A stretch of DNA of 64,000 bases from Muricea muricata. Taxonomy: Eukaryota; Cnidaria; Anthozoa; Malacalcyonacea; Plexauridae. The position numbers and the translations under genes were made by a program. The stretch's first letter is position 1. Each line of letters starts with the position of its first letter. A model generated the notes under the pieces. It saw only the letters and a program-made list of their open reading frames with translations, did not search any database and was not told where the DNA came from. Below are positions 11,947 through 24,763 of the stretch, piece after piece. Location of the stretch: contig OY979718.1 of NCBI GenBank assembly GCA_963855995.1, positions 45,548,059 through 45,612,058 of the forward strand, given 5' to 3'.

Positions 11947-12592
11947 CAGTGAACTCAAATAAGACTGGAACGATACCTTCAGGTAAATAGCCTGAGCTTT
12001 GGGTGAAGCCAAGATGGCGGAAATTGAAGGCCGTCTTGTAGGTATAAAACACGCGTGTTTTCTGCGTGGGCCTCGCGGGAGCTGAAAAATGACTAGAGTT
12101 TTCGGATCGATGTTTTTCAATTTTTTCACCTAAATGCTGATTTTAACGATAAATACCCTACCTAAAAGCTAAAAACTAAACGAAAAGGTAAGATTAATCC
12201 AACTGCAGTCCATATTATTCTGTGTTTTGTTCAAATCCCTCATAGGTGGTCGAGAAAAACAAAAGTTTGTTTGTGTTTCTCCACGGGGTTTTTTCTGAAC
12301 TTTAATTTCATTCGCCAAATAACTTTGCTTTTTATGAACTGTTTCTAAAATATGGTTATTCTGAAAGACCACTTGCTATAATTTCTACAGCCATGGGAAA
12401 GCCGTACTAAAAAAAATAGTCGGCCGAAAATATGAAATTTTCACATGAGATGATGCTGACTTTTCATACGGAATTCAGTAATATTTCCGCGCAGGGGCCT
12501 GGATCATACCTACAAGACGAGCTTCAATTTCCGCCATCTTGGCTTCAAAATTTCAGCTCCACGTAGCGTTCCAGTCTTATTTGAGTTCACTG
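11947..12592. mobile_element. hAT-type MITE, CAGTGAACTC family, copy 1
   Basis: Perfect 26-bp terminal inverted repeats beginning CAGTGAACTCAAATAAGACT. Inside them lies a second inverted pair around AGCCAAGATGGCGGAAATT. Flanks are AATTTGGCT and ATTTTGGCT, a target duplication with one mismatch. It shares its ends with the element at 38310-38665, which has a clean 8-bp duplication. No transposase is encoded. It lies about 290 bp downstream of the POMP stop. Confidence 0.8.
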
Positions 12593-12827
12593 ATTTTGGC
12601 TATACATAAGTATATGTGACCTAGCGGGATGATTTAACCAGGATCCCTGCCTGTCCTGATCGGCTGACGAGACAATATTGTTGATGTGCAACAGTATGTA
12701 GAATCAACATACAAGGTTCACCCAATGTTCATCCTGGAAATGGAAGTAATGGTTCATCACAGTTTTGGTGAACCCTCGATATTGCAATAGTGTACACGCG
12801 TAAAAACGCACAACTGTAACAAACCCT

Positions 12828-13014
12828 TTCTCCTCCGCAGAGCTTTCTCGGCTTTTTAACAGTACGAAGTCGATCTATAAACTATGATTTTATAAATGTA
12901 AACAAGCGAGAGACGCTAGGGCCTCTCGCTTGTTTACATTTATAAAATCACGACATAGTTTATAGATCGACGCTTCGCACTGTTAAAAAGCCGAGAAAGC
13001 TCTGCGGAGGAGAG
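12828..13014. repeat. Large near-perfect palindrome
   Basis: Arms 12828-12912 and 12921-13014 contain TCCGCAGAGCTTTCTCGGCT and its complement, with GTTTACATTTATAAAATC next to the centre. The spacer is about 8 bp. A few mismatches are present (AGTACGAAG versus CTTCGCACT). It looks like a foldback-type insertion, but I found no clear target duplication. Confidence 0.8.
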
Positions 13015-13039
13015 AGTAACAAACCTGCAACTGACTTCT

Positions 13040-13480
13040 AACAATGCTGTTCCAACAACTGGTCAACAGGTGTTCGCATTGTTTGTGACAGCTTCTTCCA
13101 ACAGGCAACAGACTGGTATAGCAACATGTTGACAATCGTGTATCAAGGCTCAGGGTTGTCCGGACATTGTTGTAGCAAGGTTGTTGTCAACAACTTGGCA
13201 CAATCTTGTTGAGCCAAAGCTGTAGCAAGCTTGTCAAGATAAATCCGTAACAAGTTTGTCGGAACAAGCTTGTTACAAATATGGGGGATATGATTGTGTA
13301 GCGCCTTTTCTTGCGCGATATCTCGTAAGACACAACAAGTCTGCAAGCCAGCAAATTGTAACTAGCTTGTGCCAACAATCTTGCCACAACTTGAGAAAAG
13401 AACAAGCTTGTTACAACTTGTCAACAAGCTTGCTACAAGTTTGCTCAGCGAACATTTTATCAAGAAGACGTGAGATTTCT
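13040..13480. repeat. Degenerate CAACAAGCTTG/ACAAGTTG repeat field
   Basis: Many short variants of AACAAGCTTGTTACAACTTG in both orientations give internal palindromes (AAGCTT). No regular period is apparent. It may be an old satellite or compound stem-loop element. Reading frames across it are repeat artefacts. Confidence 0.65.
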
Positions 13481-13537
13481 ACGTGTGTAAAAATCTAAAT
13501 GGCTAAACAGACGCTTTTCTGCACCCGACTAGACAAT

Positions 13538-13919
13538 ATGGAAGGTAAAGTAATGAATGATACTCCCTAAACATGTCGATTTTCCATCTTGATTCCCAAA
13601 ACATGTCGATTTGTGAATATTTGGTGAAATAATATCAATAGGAAATTACACTTGTTCTCGAAGTGTTACACTTGAGAATGGAAATTACTGCAAAGTATAA
13701 GATAGGCTGGTCTTCATTCCTTGTGACGTATATTACTAATTATTGAAGGGTGTTAGTGTCTAGTATTTGATGCACTCGTTGTAAGGACTGGTTTCAGGCC
13801 GTATAACTTCTTCACTGAAGGAGAAAATGATTTCATGTGCACAAAAGATTGTATCCATCGCTGATCACAAGGACATCGCCGATGAATTACGATATATGAA
13901 AGCCAAGCCTAAGGTGTGA
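13538..13919 (+). CDS. Possible two-exon microprotein (43 aa), unrecognised
   Basis: Start codon at 13538, with ATG GAA G before a GTAAAG donor (exon end 13544). The next exon is 13798-13919 after a TTTCAG acceptor. The phase-1 join reads MEGRITSSLKEKMISCAQKI, continues IADHKDIADELRYMKAKPKV, then TGA. Basic and amphipathic; it might form a short helix or coiled coil. I do not recognise it. Alternatively the end AAG|GTGTGA could be a donor to a further exon, or the whole model may be chance. Confidence 0.25.
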
Positions 13920-15784
13920 CAATTGTGTACTCAATATCTCTGATTCAATACAATACGACTTTATAGGCGAACTAAGGTGACATCTTGAGTTTTACAATGC
14001 GGAAACCTGTCAACGACTCAAGTGCAACTTTAATACGTTTGACGCCAGATTTTTCTGCAGTTGATCCTGAGTGTACTAGAATATGGTTAATTAATCTAGA
14101 AATGACTGTAGTTGCATAAAATGTTCGAAAATATCCAAAAAATATCCACACATGAACTGTATTCATACATGCATCCCTACATTCACTGACAACGGTATAG
14201 TTGGACTTGGAGATGTTGGCACATCTACTGAACTATTTCATATTATTAATAAATTGCTTAATTATGTATTAACGTATATCAAGAACACTTCTGAATTTAA
14301 TAGGGTCATGCAAAGCTATCAGTAATACAGTGATCACTGGTAATGTATACATTATAGGATTTAGTAAACTGCACATATACCTTTTATTTTCCAAGCTTCA
14401 ATATCTTTAATTTATGTCCATAGTCATAGACATGCTAAGTTCCAGAATCGAAACGGTTGCATGTGTGTCATTAACTCCTTAAAATATTCAAGTATAGTTG
14501 CAACAATTCCAAAAAAATAGAAGTTTAATAATAAGTGTTTTTCTATAATCTTATCATTAGGTTACCGCGCGGTGTATGTTAGGGTCCAGCTTTTGAGAGA
14601 GAAAGGTTTCTTGTGCATAGAGGCCGGTTTAGTGACTTTAGTTACTGTGTTGTGAACCTGAACTGAATATCGAATCTGCCGACCACAAGAGTATATAGGA
14701 CCAGTTATTTTATGATACAAATAAAGACATGATTATTTTGATCCGTGAGGAGCCACAAAGATAAAGTCAACATTTTAATAAGATTTGGCCATGTAGCTAG
14801 TAATTAACTAAAAAATGTTTATACAAGACACTTAATAATGCGCAATTGATGATGAACTTTTTTCAGGTGAACTAGAAAGAATCTGCAAATGCGATTATCA
14901 AGGAGACATGCATGAATGAGACGGATGGCTCATGTCGAGTTATGCATGTAATCGTAAAGTCGTGTGATCAAAATTTAATAAAGCAACGTGGCCCAACGAT
15001 TAATTCCTGCTAAAAAAGTAATTCCGCGTTCTGCATTGGTATGAAAACAATGGATATATAAAGAAAGGAACAATGATAATAATTTGAAATTCAGATTGAG
15101 GGTAAATTGTCGGCTTGCTGTATGCTACTCGAGCAACATTTCTTTTTTTTTAATACACCCTTCATACGGGTTTTTTTCTCAGTGTCACTCAAAATTTGAG
15201 AAACTAACATTGATGCTGCGTATAACTCGCACAAAGCAATTTGCCAATTAAGCAAACTTCCAAACCTTCATTTTGAGTTTGTTTCAATCTCATTTCAAAT
15301 GGAAGTAAATTTCAAAACAATTTAAATCAATTCCCGACGGCAGAAATTTTAAGCTACTTCGTCTGGCAATTTTTATCTGATTCGAATCTGCACAATTTGT
15401 CCACAAATTTAAAACAGTGGCATTCAAGATAGAGAGATAGATAGTTTATTAACAATAAAGACCTTGCAGCCTTGAGAGCCGAATTGTGCTTTATGTTTAC
15501 AAAATTTCGAATTATTTTAAATGTCTTTAAATACAATATTTACGAGATTTAACTTCAATTAATATATTTACAAGATAATCAAGCTTATAAATTTGATTGT
15601 ATTATCATTTCAAAATCTGAAAGCCCGTTCTTTCCGACTACATGCGTTCGATATAAATGCGTCACCGATTTCTACATCCGTTTTCCTATGACGGTCATGA
15701 TCATATCCGCCAACATAACGACACAACTTATACGTTAGCAGAAACGTACGACACAATTTCGCAAGAGTAACGAAATCGTTACAG
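13920..15784. other. No gene recognised
   Basis: AT-rich sequence with small random frames only. No domain, RNA gene or clear transposon end was identified. A short GATA-like run (AGAGAGATAGATAG) is at about 15430. Confidence 0.4.
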
Positions 15785-16639
15785 ATGGAATAGATAGAAT
15801 TTTTTATTTACACACGCTGACCCCGTCAACCGAAGCTGATTTCCACGAGGGGCGTGTGCTGAAAATAAATATATAAAGTTTACAAGTGCAAGAAAGTGAT
15901 ATTTAGAGCTATTTACAAGAAAGTGTATAAGTTTTAAAAGGTGCGCCAAAATAAGAACTACGAACGGAACATATTAGTGAAAGATTTGGTAGACAATTCA
16001 CATTATTTGCAATACTTACTACTCAAAGATGTGAGCAGCGACTTTTTGCCGAAGGGAAGAAAGAGATTTGCTTTGCCCTAATATCTTTAGGAATAGAATT
16101 TCAAAGTTTGCTCCGTCATACATGAAACTAATCTTAATATAATTATTATCAGTACGAGGCTTTGGTAAACATAGGCTACTTGATATGTTTCAGAGATGAT
16201 ACTCTGTCTTGTCACTTTTATTTGAAAATAATTTCGTGAGAGATTGAGGACCCATGTTATTTAATGTTTTATACATCATTTTTCCTTCAGCCTTCTTCCT
16301 TTCGAATTTGAGTGGTTCCCAACCCAATGCACGCAGAGAAATTGTATGATATACGTCATTGGTCATATTCAATATAATTCTAGCAGCTCTATTTTGTAGT
16401 TTTTGAAGTCGTGATTGTGTTTCACCGAAAACATCCCGTACTTCACAGCAATAATCGAAGTAAGGGCGGACAAGAGCTTGAAATACGGAAATGAAAGTTT
16501 CTTCGTTAACATAGGTTTGACTCGACGGATAGCAGAGATTCCGCCACAATTTTTTTTTGCAAATATTTTCTGTATTACTCTTCCAAGATAAATGCTGGTA
16601 TGATCGTGGCGGTATACTAGCTGACCTTGAGTGTTTCAT
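15785..16639 (-). pseudogene. LINE 3' end: RT C-terminal region plus 3' tail
   Basis: An open 149-codon frame (16190-16639) reads ALVRPYFDYCCEV, then QKLQNRAARIILNMT, ALGWEPL and MMYKTLNNMGP. This is the conserved C-terminal segment of jockey/CR1/L2-type LINE ORF2 proteins. The 3' tail probably continues to about 15785, where the minus strand reads CCCCTCGTGGAAATCAGCTT then GTGTAAATAAA, typical of L2-like LINE 3' ends. It is 5'-truncated, as usual for LINE copies; the catalytic RT motifs are absent. Confidence 0.75.
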
Positions 16640-17107
16640 TGTTCATTCTGTTTATTGTTCAGTCTGGTTTCTGTTAACAAAATATGCCGAGTTTTAAATC
16701 AAATTTATCACAAGGATTGATTATGAATTTTGACCAGATTATCGGTTTATAAATATAATCCAGTGGAGTAGTCTAATTGTGGGTTTTTAATTATTCAAAT
16801 ACGTATAGAATTTCGACAAAAAAAGGCGTAAAAGTTTAATTTCATATTTGTGGCAGATAAAAATTTAGTCTGTGGGGTGCTGGGGGAGAGGGAACCTTTG
16901 TGAATTTATGACAAGATCACAGGGATATGAGGTGCGGGGGGGGACACCTCCGAAGAATTATTGGAAATATTGTAATTACCAACCTAAAATCATCAGACTT
17001 TGTAACTGGACTTTCGGAACAAAAGAAGTCATTGTTTGTGATTCGTTCTTTAGAAAACCAATTTCTATAGTTCATTGTCTTTTATTGTTATTGTTATATA
17101 TAGTATA

Positions 17108-17306
17108 CAGGGTGTCCTACAAAAAGCGGACGCTACTGAATTCAACTGTTGTTAGAATTTGAACGGCCTAGCAGTATAATTGCTCCAGAGTGCCCCTAAA
17201 AAGTGGTCGCTGTTGAAATCACTTATTGTTCGAAGTTAGTGCTAGACCATTCAAAGTTCTAACAATAGTTGAATTCAATGGCGTCCGCTTTTTGTGGGAC
17301 ATGGTG
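17108..17306. mobile_element. Mariner-like MITE (CAGGGTGTCC ends)
   Basis: Inverted ends of about 55 bp: left CAGGGTGTCCTACAAAAAGC, right complement starting CACCATGTCCCACAAAAAGC. Both continue into GGACGC...GAATTCAACT. Flanked by TA at 17106-17107 and 17307-17308. 199 bp, non-coding. It lies upstream of the four-Ig gene. Confidence 0.75.
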
Positions 17307-17807
17307 TAGGTTGGTGGCAACCCGAATTATTAATATGCGTTTGGCAGTGTTCGATCAAAATACTTTCCAGGTTCAATCAAGTACCACTTTATTGCATACA
17401 ATAAGTCTTAAGGCGGCTTGACTGCCCCCAGATCGAGAAGCAGCTATTAATTTCATTTTTGTATTATAGGCATTTGATTATGCAATTAAATTGGTACCAA
17501 TATGTGTAGTATCATGCAATGGCGAGTATAATAGGGAGTTAATAGTGCGAGTTACACGAGCGGTCGTTCATTATTCCATTGTGTCAAGTCATCATTCCTG
17601 ACTGGTCTATCATTATTTATAATCAGCTCTCCAGTTTATTCTTGCCTACGCATTCACGTGTTTCAAATTCCTGGGTGTGATTTTCCCACAATTCTTTGTG
17701 TCCCATATTAAAGTATTAAAACGCGCGTTTTGGCACGCAGGTTTCAGTTTACAGTTGATAGCGCAAGTGGAGACACGCAATTAACAACGCAGAGGAAAAA
17801 GTTCAAC

Positions 17808-20800
17808 ATGATGTCCATATTTCAAGCTTTTTGCATTCTTTTGATGCTGGCTGCTACTTCAACAGGTAGGAATCGTCATTATGCGTGTGATGCACGTCGT
17901 GTACAGATGTCATACATACCCGTTTGAATACCGGAATATACCTCTGAGTTTGGCATGAATGTCTAAATGTGTATAATTATATCTGTCGTCGTTTATTCCG
18001 AGTTTTATTGTGTGTTGTAAAGTCCTGTTCTACTGTGCAATGTTCGAAGACAGAGAATGTTTATACGACAAGCTCTTTAGAAACTTAATAATGCGTAGTG
18101 TCGGAAACGAACAAGGAAGAGGAATCAGGAACTTACTGGTAAAAGGGTTCTAGAATGGTACTAAAAGCCAATTAAATATATGCTGACCTTTTTTACACTA
18201 AATGATTACCAGAGTCAGAGTGTCTGAGTTTGCAGACAAATTAGAAAGATTATAAGTGTATGTAACTATATATAGTTCGCGCAATATATGGTTATGTTTC
18301 AGTTATCTAATTATTCAATGCTCCCGCCAAGTTTATGTTACGAATGTTTTACGAACTGTATTTCCTCAGGACGGATTTGGCGTAACGTATGAAACCCCAT
18401 TATTAACCACAAATAGATGAAATTTGCAAGACGTTTTCACCCTTGAACTATATCGCCAACAGTCTAGCTTATAAACCCTGAGGGTCGATTTCTTCAATGA
18501 CATGTCGAGGTGACAAATTTCCATGGCCACCAGCTGTCGTCGCCGGGGTCCGTAGATGGCTATAATAATTGGTTTTCCGGGGGAAATAAACTTTGCCAAT
18601 GTCGGAATGTTCTGAAACCTGGACGAAAATGAACTCGGCGTCACTGTTTCTAGCATGTGTCATCTTACCTTGCATTCATCGCCTGTGCACACACAGATAA
18701 GAACTGCTTTTGTGATAACTATGACCTTACCAGGAATTTGCGCTAATTTATATGCTTATCTGTATATGTATTGTTTTTAACAGTAACTGTTTTCACTTTT
18801 CACGTGGTAAATGTCTTGTAGCCAGCTGGACAACCTGAAAATTGAAAAATCTTCGTTATTTTGATACTGTTCCTTTCTTATCTTGAATTAGTTGATGTTG
18901 CTGTATGATAATATCATTTCGAAGTCGTTTTTGAATTTTAAACTTTTTTATTCGTAAATTTGACAGTTTAACTTATCACAGGAACATGAGTTTCAAGATG
19001 TTGCCTAATCCGCGACATTCTCGCGCAGTAGGCAATAGCTAATAAACAAGATAGGTTCAGGTATGGGGATGTGTGTGTTATTTGTATAGCGAAGAAGTAA
19101 ATTATTTACTCAACAAGGTGAAGAATGCTTTCGTTATCACCTAAATGGTGAAGTTTGTTTAGATAATCGATTTGATGGAACAGCTAATTAGTTTTTTCCT
19201 ATAATATTCCGCATACTTCGCCATTTTTAACGAGATATTACAGACGATATGGCAAACTGCATGCAAGGATCCACATCGGTTCGGAGATGAACTGATAAGA
19301 AGTAAATGCTAAATCAAAAACACTTCAGTGGATTTAAAGAGGAACATTCGGAAAGGTTTACTGCTCACATGGTGTGGTATAGATGAAAGCAGGTCGTGGT
19401 GTGAAATCCAGCCTGTTTGCACATGTAAATTATTCAATTTGAGATCACGACATGTTATGTAAAATGTTTGTTGGTAATGAAGCAAACGTCCAATGAAATC
19501 ATCTGGTTTTTCGTTGTCCTGTGCAGTTTCGAGTCTTGACATCTTTGCCTTATTTCACTATCATACCCTGCTTATTTCACAATCATACCCTGCTAAGATA
19601 GAATAAACCATATCCTTTCAATGTACCCGACAAAGTTTTCCGCAAAACCTACACAATGATTCTCCATCTAAACTGACAAGTATTCAACGCCATCGTTTCC
19701 AACGGGGGTGTTGGGGGAAGGAAAGCGTCCTGCATGGCAAACGCTTGTCTAATTTCCCCTGATTTCCTTTAAAGATAACAACGTGATCAGTAATCCAATA
19801 CTCTTAGCTTGTTTAAACTAGGACAAAATAACAATGTGCCATCCTGAAGACATAGGGTACATAACAATACCTAAGTTTCACATATCTACTCAGCGCCATG
19901 CAGCAATAAGTTTCACTTTCATTTTTAAATATTCATCTATTTTTGTTTTATGCTTAAATATTGTTTTATTTCTTCGTAAAATTGTGAATAAACTAGCATA
20001 TTAAACTATAATGCTTACTCGAACTCTTTCTTGACAGCATAGCTTAATTCCTGGGTACGAACTTGATGTTTACCCTGGCAGTGATAACGATAAAATCTAA
20101 ACATGTGACAGTATCGCAATATTTTAACATACCGTGAGAAAGTATTTCTTCATGATCTTATCAAACTTATAGAGGGTGGTGGAAAGGGACTATGGGATTA
20201 TTTATGGAGGACATTTAGCGTAGTAAACAAGTGGGCTGTATACGGGCCAAAACAATACCAAAAGATATTTAAAAAGTATACTTAAAATCATGCAGCTATG
20301 ACAAACTTTTGTTCGGTTATCGCTATTTGGAAGTGAGCAAATATAGTAAGCAAAATATTATATCAGGGTGAGTTTATTTATACGGGGGGGGGGGGTTATA
20401 TTCAGGGGGAGAGGAAGGGGTTCAAGGATTATGGTGTGCAATTCCACCTTTATTACTTGCGGAAACATCAATGAAACAGCGCAGTTTAACAATAAATGTA
20501 TAAATGGATTAAGTTTGAGGGTTCAGCAGGTGACGGGTCTTCTTTGTATAAGACAATGATCCATTCCAGAGATTATGATAATGTTTTTATTATTACTGCA
20601 AGATTTGGGCGGAGGTATTCATTACTGCATGATTTCCTTGAAAAACAATATTAATCTTATTACGAATAATCGAGTTGATCTATCTAAAATGACTTTATAT
20701 AGACAGTTTGCCTGATAGGCTAGTAGTGTTTAATCTAGCGAAATTTCCGGAAAGAGCATACATAACCGAATTAGTAGAATTGCCATATTTGTTGGCGAAA

Positions 20801-23254
20801 TGTAACCTCGCAAAGTTTGCAGTTTTTGTTTATTACAATTTACATTTAGGTTGACTGACTGAATAGGTTTTACTTTAGTCACGTGACGTAGGTGACGATA
20901 TCCTGAGTGGCATGCATTCTCTCCTGGAACGAACAATTAATGAAAATGTCCGGTCATGCCATGTAACGTGTTCGCGTTACAAATTTAATTCTTGTATGCA
21001 CTGTTGAATTTTTGTAGGTGAGAAACAGACGCCCAGCCAAAAATATCTGTTTGTATCTTACGGCCATTCCGTTCAGATTGACTGTTCTCTTGCCAAGTCT
21101 GATGTCAACGTGACGTTGTACCTCAGGCGTTTCAGTACACAATCCACCAAAGTTGTCATAGATAATGTAAAGTGGAGACAGAGAAAAGGCATTTTCACCC
21201 TGACAGTAACACAAGCTTTGGATGGCGGAGAATATACATGTAAAGCAATGAATGAAACTGGACATGAGAGAATTACGAGAGAAATAACAGTCATTCCCAT
21301 TGTCGCACCCTCAAAAGGTAAGGGAACTAAACACAGGGTGGATTACCCTTAGTTTTCTGGAGTGGGACGAAGTCCGACTTGCGCGATATTTTTGCGTGAG
21401 CTTTCCTGGAAACAATTTTATGAACATGCATAAAAAATTTAAAAATAAATATGTTCCTTTTAGCTTCTGTCAAGCAATTTGTTTTTGTGAAGTGTTAACT
21501 GCAAGCCAGACTAGAAAGGCTGAAAATTACCCCTTGGAGATTTACGAAATTTAATAGAAAATATGTAGAAGGGATTAAAAATTGCCAGCGGGTATCTCAA
21601 TCGCCGAGTACAAAATTCAAGTAGATTGTCGCTTCCCAAATTCCGAAACAGACCCTGAAATTTGAGAGCACCAATGAAGCTGCTGCTTGGTTTTATTTTA
21701 TAAAGCTGATTTACACTATACATTCAATGCATTACTAATACTAATATTTTTCCATAAGATTATTCACACTTGGATAATAGAAAGTAAGCCTCTTTCTTAT
21801 TCGCTCCAGAATATTTAATTACAAGCATAAGAACTTGATTAACCTTTTTTGTCTCGGACATCAAAATCCTATTATATCTAATAATCGCTTATTGTTCAAA
21901 CATTTCGCACCGTGTACAGTTTTCGTCAAAGGGCGTACTTTTCCGACACCTACGTATCCACCGAGTTCCCAAGATTTTCAATTTTGCAACATCATTTTAT
22001 TTATAATGCGGGTATTTTTATTTATTTATTTAAAGACAAATTCAAGGTAGAAGTCAAGCCACCAAGTTTGTCGTTGCAATACGAGGATAATGCCAACATA
22101 AGTTGCAGTGCTTGGGGCAAAAGAAAACTCAAATGGTATAAAATTGCTTCAGGTGAAAGATTGACAGTTGTAGACAGTTCCCAAATAATAAATGATGATC
22201 ATTATGATACCGATGGTGGATCTCGCATATACCACAGCAGACTTATCCTGTCAATCAAAGATGCAAGCAAGGCCGACGCTGGCCGATACAAGTGTGTCGC
22301 CAAGTCAAACAAACAGAGACTTGAGGAATTTGTTCCGGTCAGTGTAAGAGGTAAATTGAATTACTGAAGTCTTAATACCGAAAGCCAGATTAAAAGAGCT
22401 AGTCATCCAATACGTTTTATCATACAGCATATATAAAGCCTGTATGATACATGATACACAAAATGTTTTCATAAAATGGTATGATTTTCCAATTCGTAGA
22501 TCCAAAAAAGCCATCAATCCGTAATTTCCCACCAGTGGTAATAGCAAGTGAAGGCATCTCCGTCACGTTGAAATGCAAAACTAAAGGAAGTCCCAGACCT
22601 AAGATCACCTGGTATAAAAATGACGAACTGTTGGGTATTTGCGAAGGCGGGAATTCACGAAAATGTAAATCGTTTACAAAAATGAATAACGAGTTTAAGA
22701 AGAATTCAATTACACTTCATCACATATCACACAGAAAACACAGCGGAAAATATACTTGTGAAGTTGAAAATTTTGTGGGAAAGTCCAGTTCCACAGCACA
22801 AATGATTGTGTTCAGTAAGTATAAGACAATATGAAAAGACATATGTTCATAAAATGTTTGGCTTTTTGAAGTATTTATCAACACTTATCTCTTTGTAGGT
22901 AAACCAGTTTTGGTAAAACGCTCTGATACAAATCATAACAAAGTTGTGCCAGTGCAGTACACACTAAGCCCTGCAGCTGTACTTCGTTGTAACCTTGTCA
23001 GCGGTTATCCAAAACCTGACATAACTTGGGAGTTTCAGTCTTCCAACTGTTTAAGGAATACATTTGCATGCAAGCCAACTGCATCGTGGAAGAAATTTGA
23101 TAACGGTGGAAACAGAAAGAACGAGTTTGTCGTTGCACCACCTTTTGGGCCTGGGTTCTACAGATGTGTGGCAACGAACATGGTTGGCAAAGATTCCCAA
23201 ATTTTTGCTGTGAGGAAGTTGCCAAATGGCACATCCCGGCGCAGATTTCGTTAG
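17808..23254 (+). CDS. Secreted four-Ig-domain protein, paralogue of the VEGFR/PDGFR-like ectodomain
   Basis: Five exons, all introns phase 1: 17808-17865, 21018-21317, 22036-22350, 22500-22814, 22899-23254 (TAG). The product is 447 residues. Exon 1 encodes a signal peptide (MMSIFQAFCILLMLAATSTG). Exons 2-5 encode one Ig domain each: Ig1 (IDCSL ... GGEYTCKA), Ig2 (ISCSAWGKRKLKWYK ... AGRYKCVA), Ig3 (LKCKTKGSPRPKITWYK ... SGKYTCEVEN), Ig4 (LRCNLVSGYPKPDITWE ... GFYRCVATN). Ig3 carries an extra CX7C pair and Ig4 a CX6C pair followed by a W. Both features also occur in Ig3 and Ig4 of the receptor kinase 24 kb downstream. After Ig4 the frame runs into RKLPNGTSRRRFR and stops, with no TM segment or GPI signal. 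Expected to be extracellular, possibly a soluble decoy for the receptor's ligand. It could instead be the remnant of a full receptor whose 3' half was lost. The start at the first ATG of ATGATG fits the signal peptide. Confidence 0.8.
17866..21017 (+). other. Intron 1 of the four-Ig gene
   Basis: A 3.15-kb intron between the signal-peptide exon and Ig1 (GTAGGA ... TTGTAG). It contains a G-homopolymer at about 20384. No nested gene or clear transposon was recognised. Confidence 0.7.
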
Positions 23255-24763
23255 GTATTCTATATGCACCCTACTTTCATGCTAATATGTAGATTCAGCT
23301 CAGTTTTTCAAGACTGTCGAACAGCAGATACGTCACTTGCACATTATGGAACAGGTCGCATGTACACTATATAACCATTAAGTATTCGCCTCACTACACC
23401 CCGCCAATATACAATCGTGCTCGAGTATGGACAAAGCATTGGCCTACGTTCACGCGAAACAGTATAGTTTTATGTCTGCCCATGTGACAACCCACAGGCA
23501 AAAACTTTTAAAAGAACTTGACGTCATATTATCGAGAAACATTGATGAAATATAATAAGTAGCATGGAATTGACTCCAAAAACACTAATATATAAAATTA
23601 CTTCGCCATCTATGTCTTTATTTTTTGGACTTCACATGAGTGTCAGTAAGCAAGTATACGTTTTGCAATCCTTCACAATGATTATATATTAAAATAACGA
23701 AATAGAAGAAGTAGTTTGGTCAATATATAGACCTTCGTTCGAGAAAAAAATCCAGCTGTATTAGTACTATGGTATTTTTTCATGCACGCATGCTGATATT
23801 TTAAAACGCATACCATTATTTGTAAATATTAAAATATATAAGTATATAATTGATATATATAGGAGGAGTTAGAACTAGTAAAATTATTGATAATATATAT
23901 ATTGGTCAGGGAAATATAATGTATGTTTTACTTGATTTATCGTCTTGCATAGATATTTAATCCGGGGTCGGTTTCACGAAAGGTGAATAGCGATGTCCAC
24001 CAAATATTGAATTTTCAAACTTTCTAAACATGCTCAGTAACTGGTAAAACCGATATTAGAGTTCAAAATCTTCGAGTTAATCATTTATCTCATACGAATT
24101 CAATATCCTTGGTGTCATTGCCTTTTTTGTCCTTCTGTGGTAGTTGAAAAAATCACTATCCGATTGATAACGCTATCCATCATTTGTACAACCGACCTAT
24201 ATGTTTTATCGCAACGCAGTCATTGATAAACTAATAAAGTCTTGTCGTCGCCAGTCCTCGATGATACAGATGCACACAGAATGCACAGTAGAATTGTATA
24301 ATTTCCTGAGAAAAAAAGTGACGAGATGAAGCGTTTTCGAGGTTTCAATCGTTTTAGGTCATTATGACGTGTCCATGATATATATCGAAACAAATGCAGG
24401 TTACAAGTCAAATGCTGACCTATACTAGCCACTTTAACTATGTCCAAAATTAGAGATCTGGACCGGTGCTTTACGAAAGGGTGGTTGTGCTTGAATACAT
24501 GTAGCCTGCGTGAAGTCCCATGCCATACATCATTATGTCATAGACTGCCTGCAGACTATGATTCATGATGTCTTTTTGAATCTTGCTGTACAACAACATG
24601 AACTCTGGTAAACCGTGCTGAGCAAAATTGATAAAGAACGACACATGAACATGCATCTATAAGTCGAAAGGTGGATATAAGTTCGATATCCAATAGGTAA
24701 GTAAAATCTTCTAAATATACGGTAGGTATCCATTGAATAAAAATGCTGCGTGGATGCCGTATA
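23255..24763. other. No gene recognised downstream of the four-Ig gene
   Basis: I searched for further Ig, TM or kinase exons continuing the upstream gene and found none. AT-rich non-coding sequence that presumably holds the 3' UTR; no unambiguous AATAAA was picked. Confidence 0.45.

Noticed and set aside
18366..18656. 96-codon minus-strand frame in intron 1 of the four-Ig gene
   Set aside because: No domain or element similarity recognised and an overlapping frame of equal quality exists; treated as chance.
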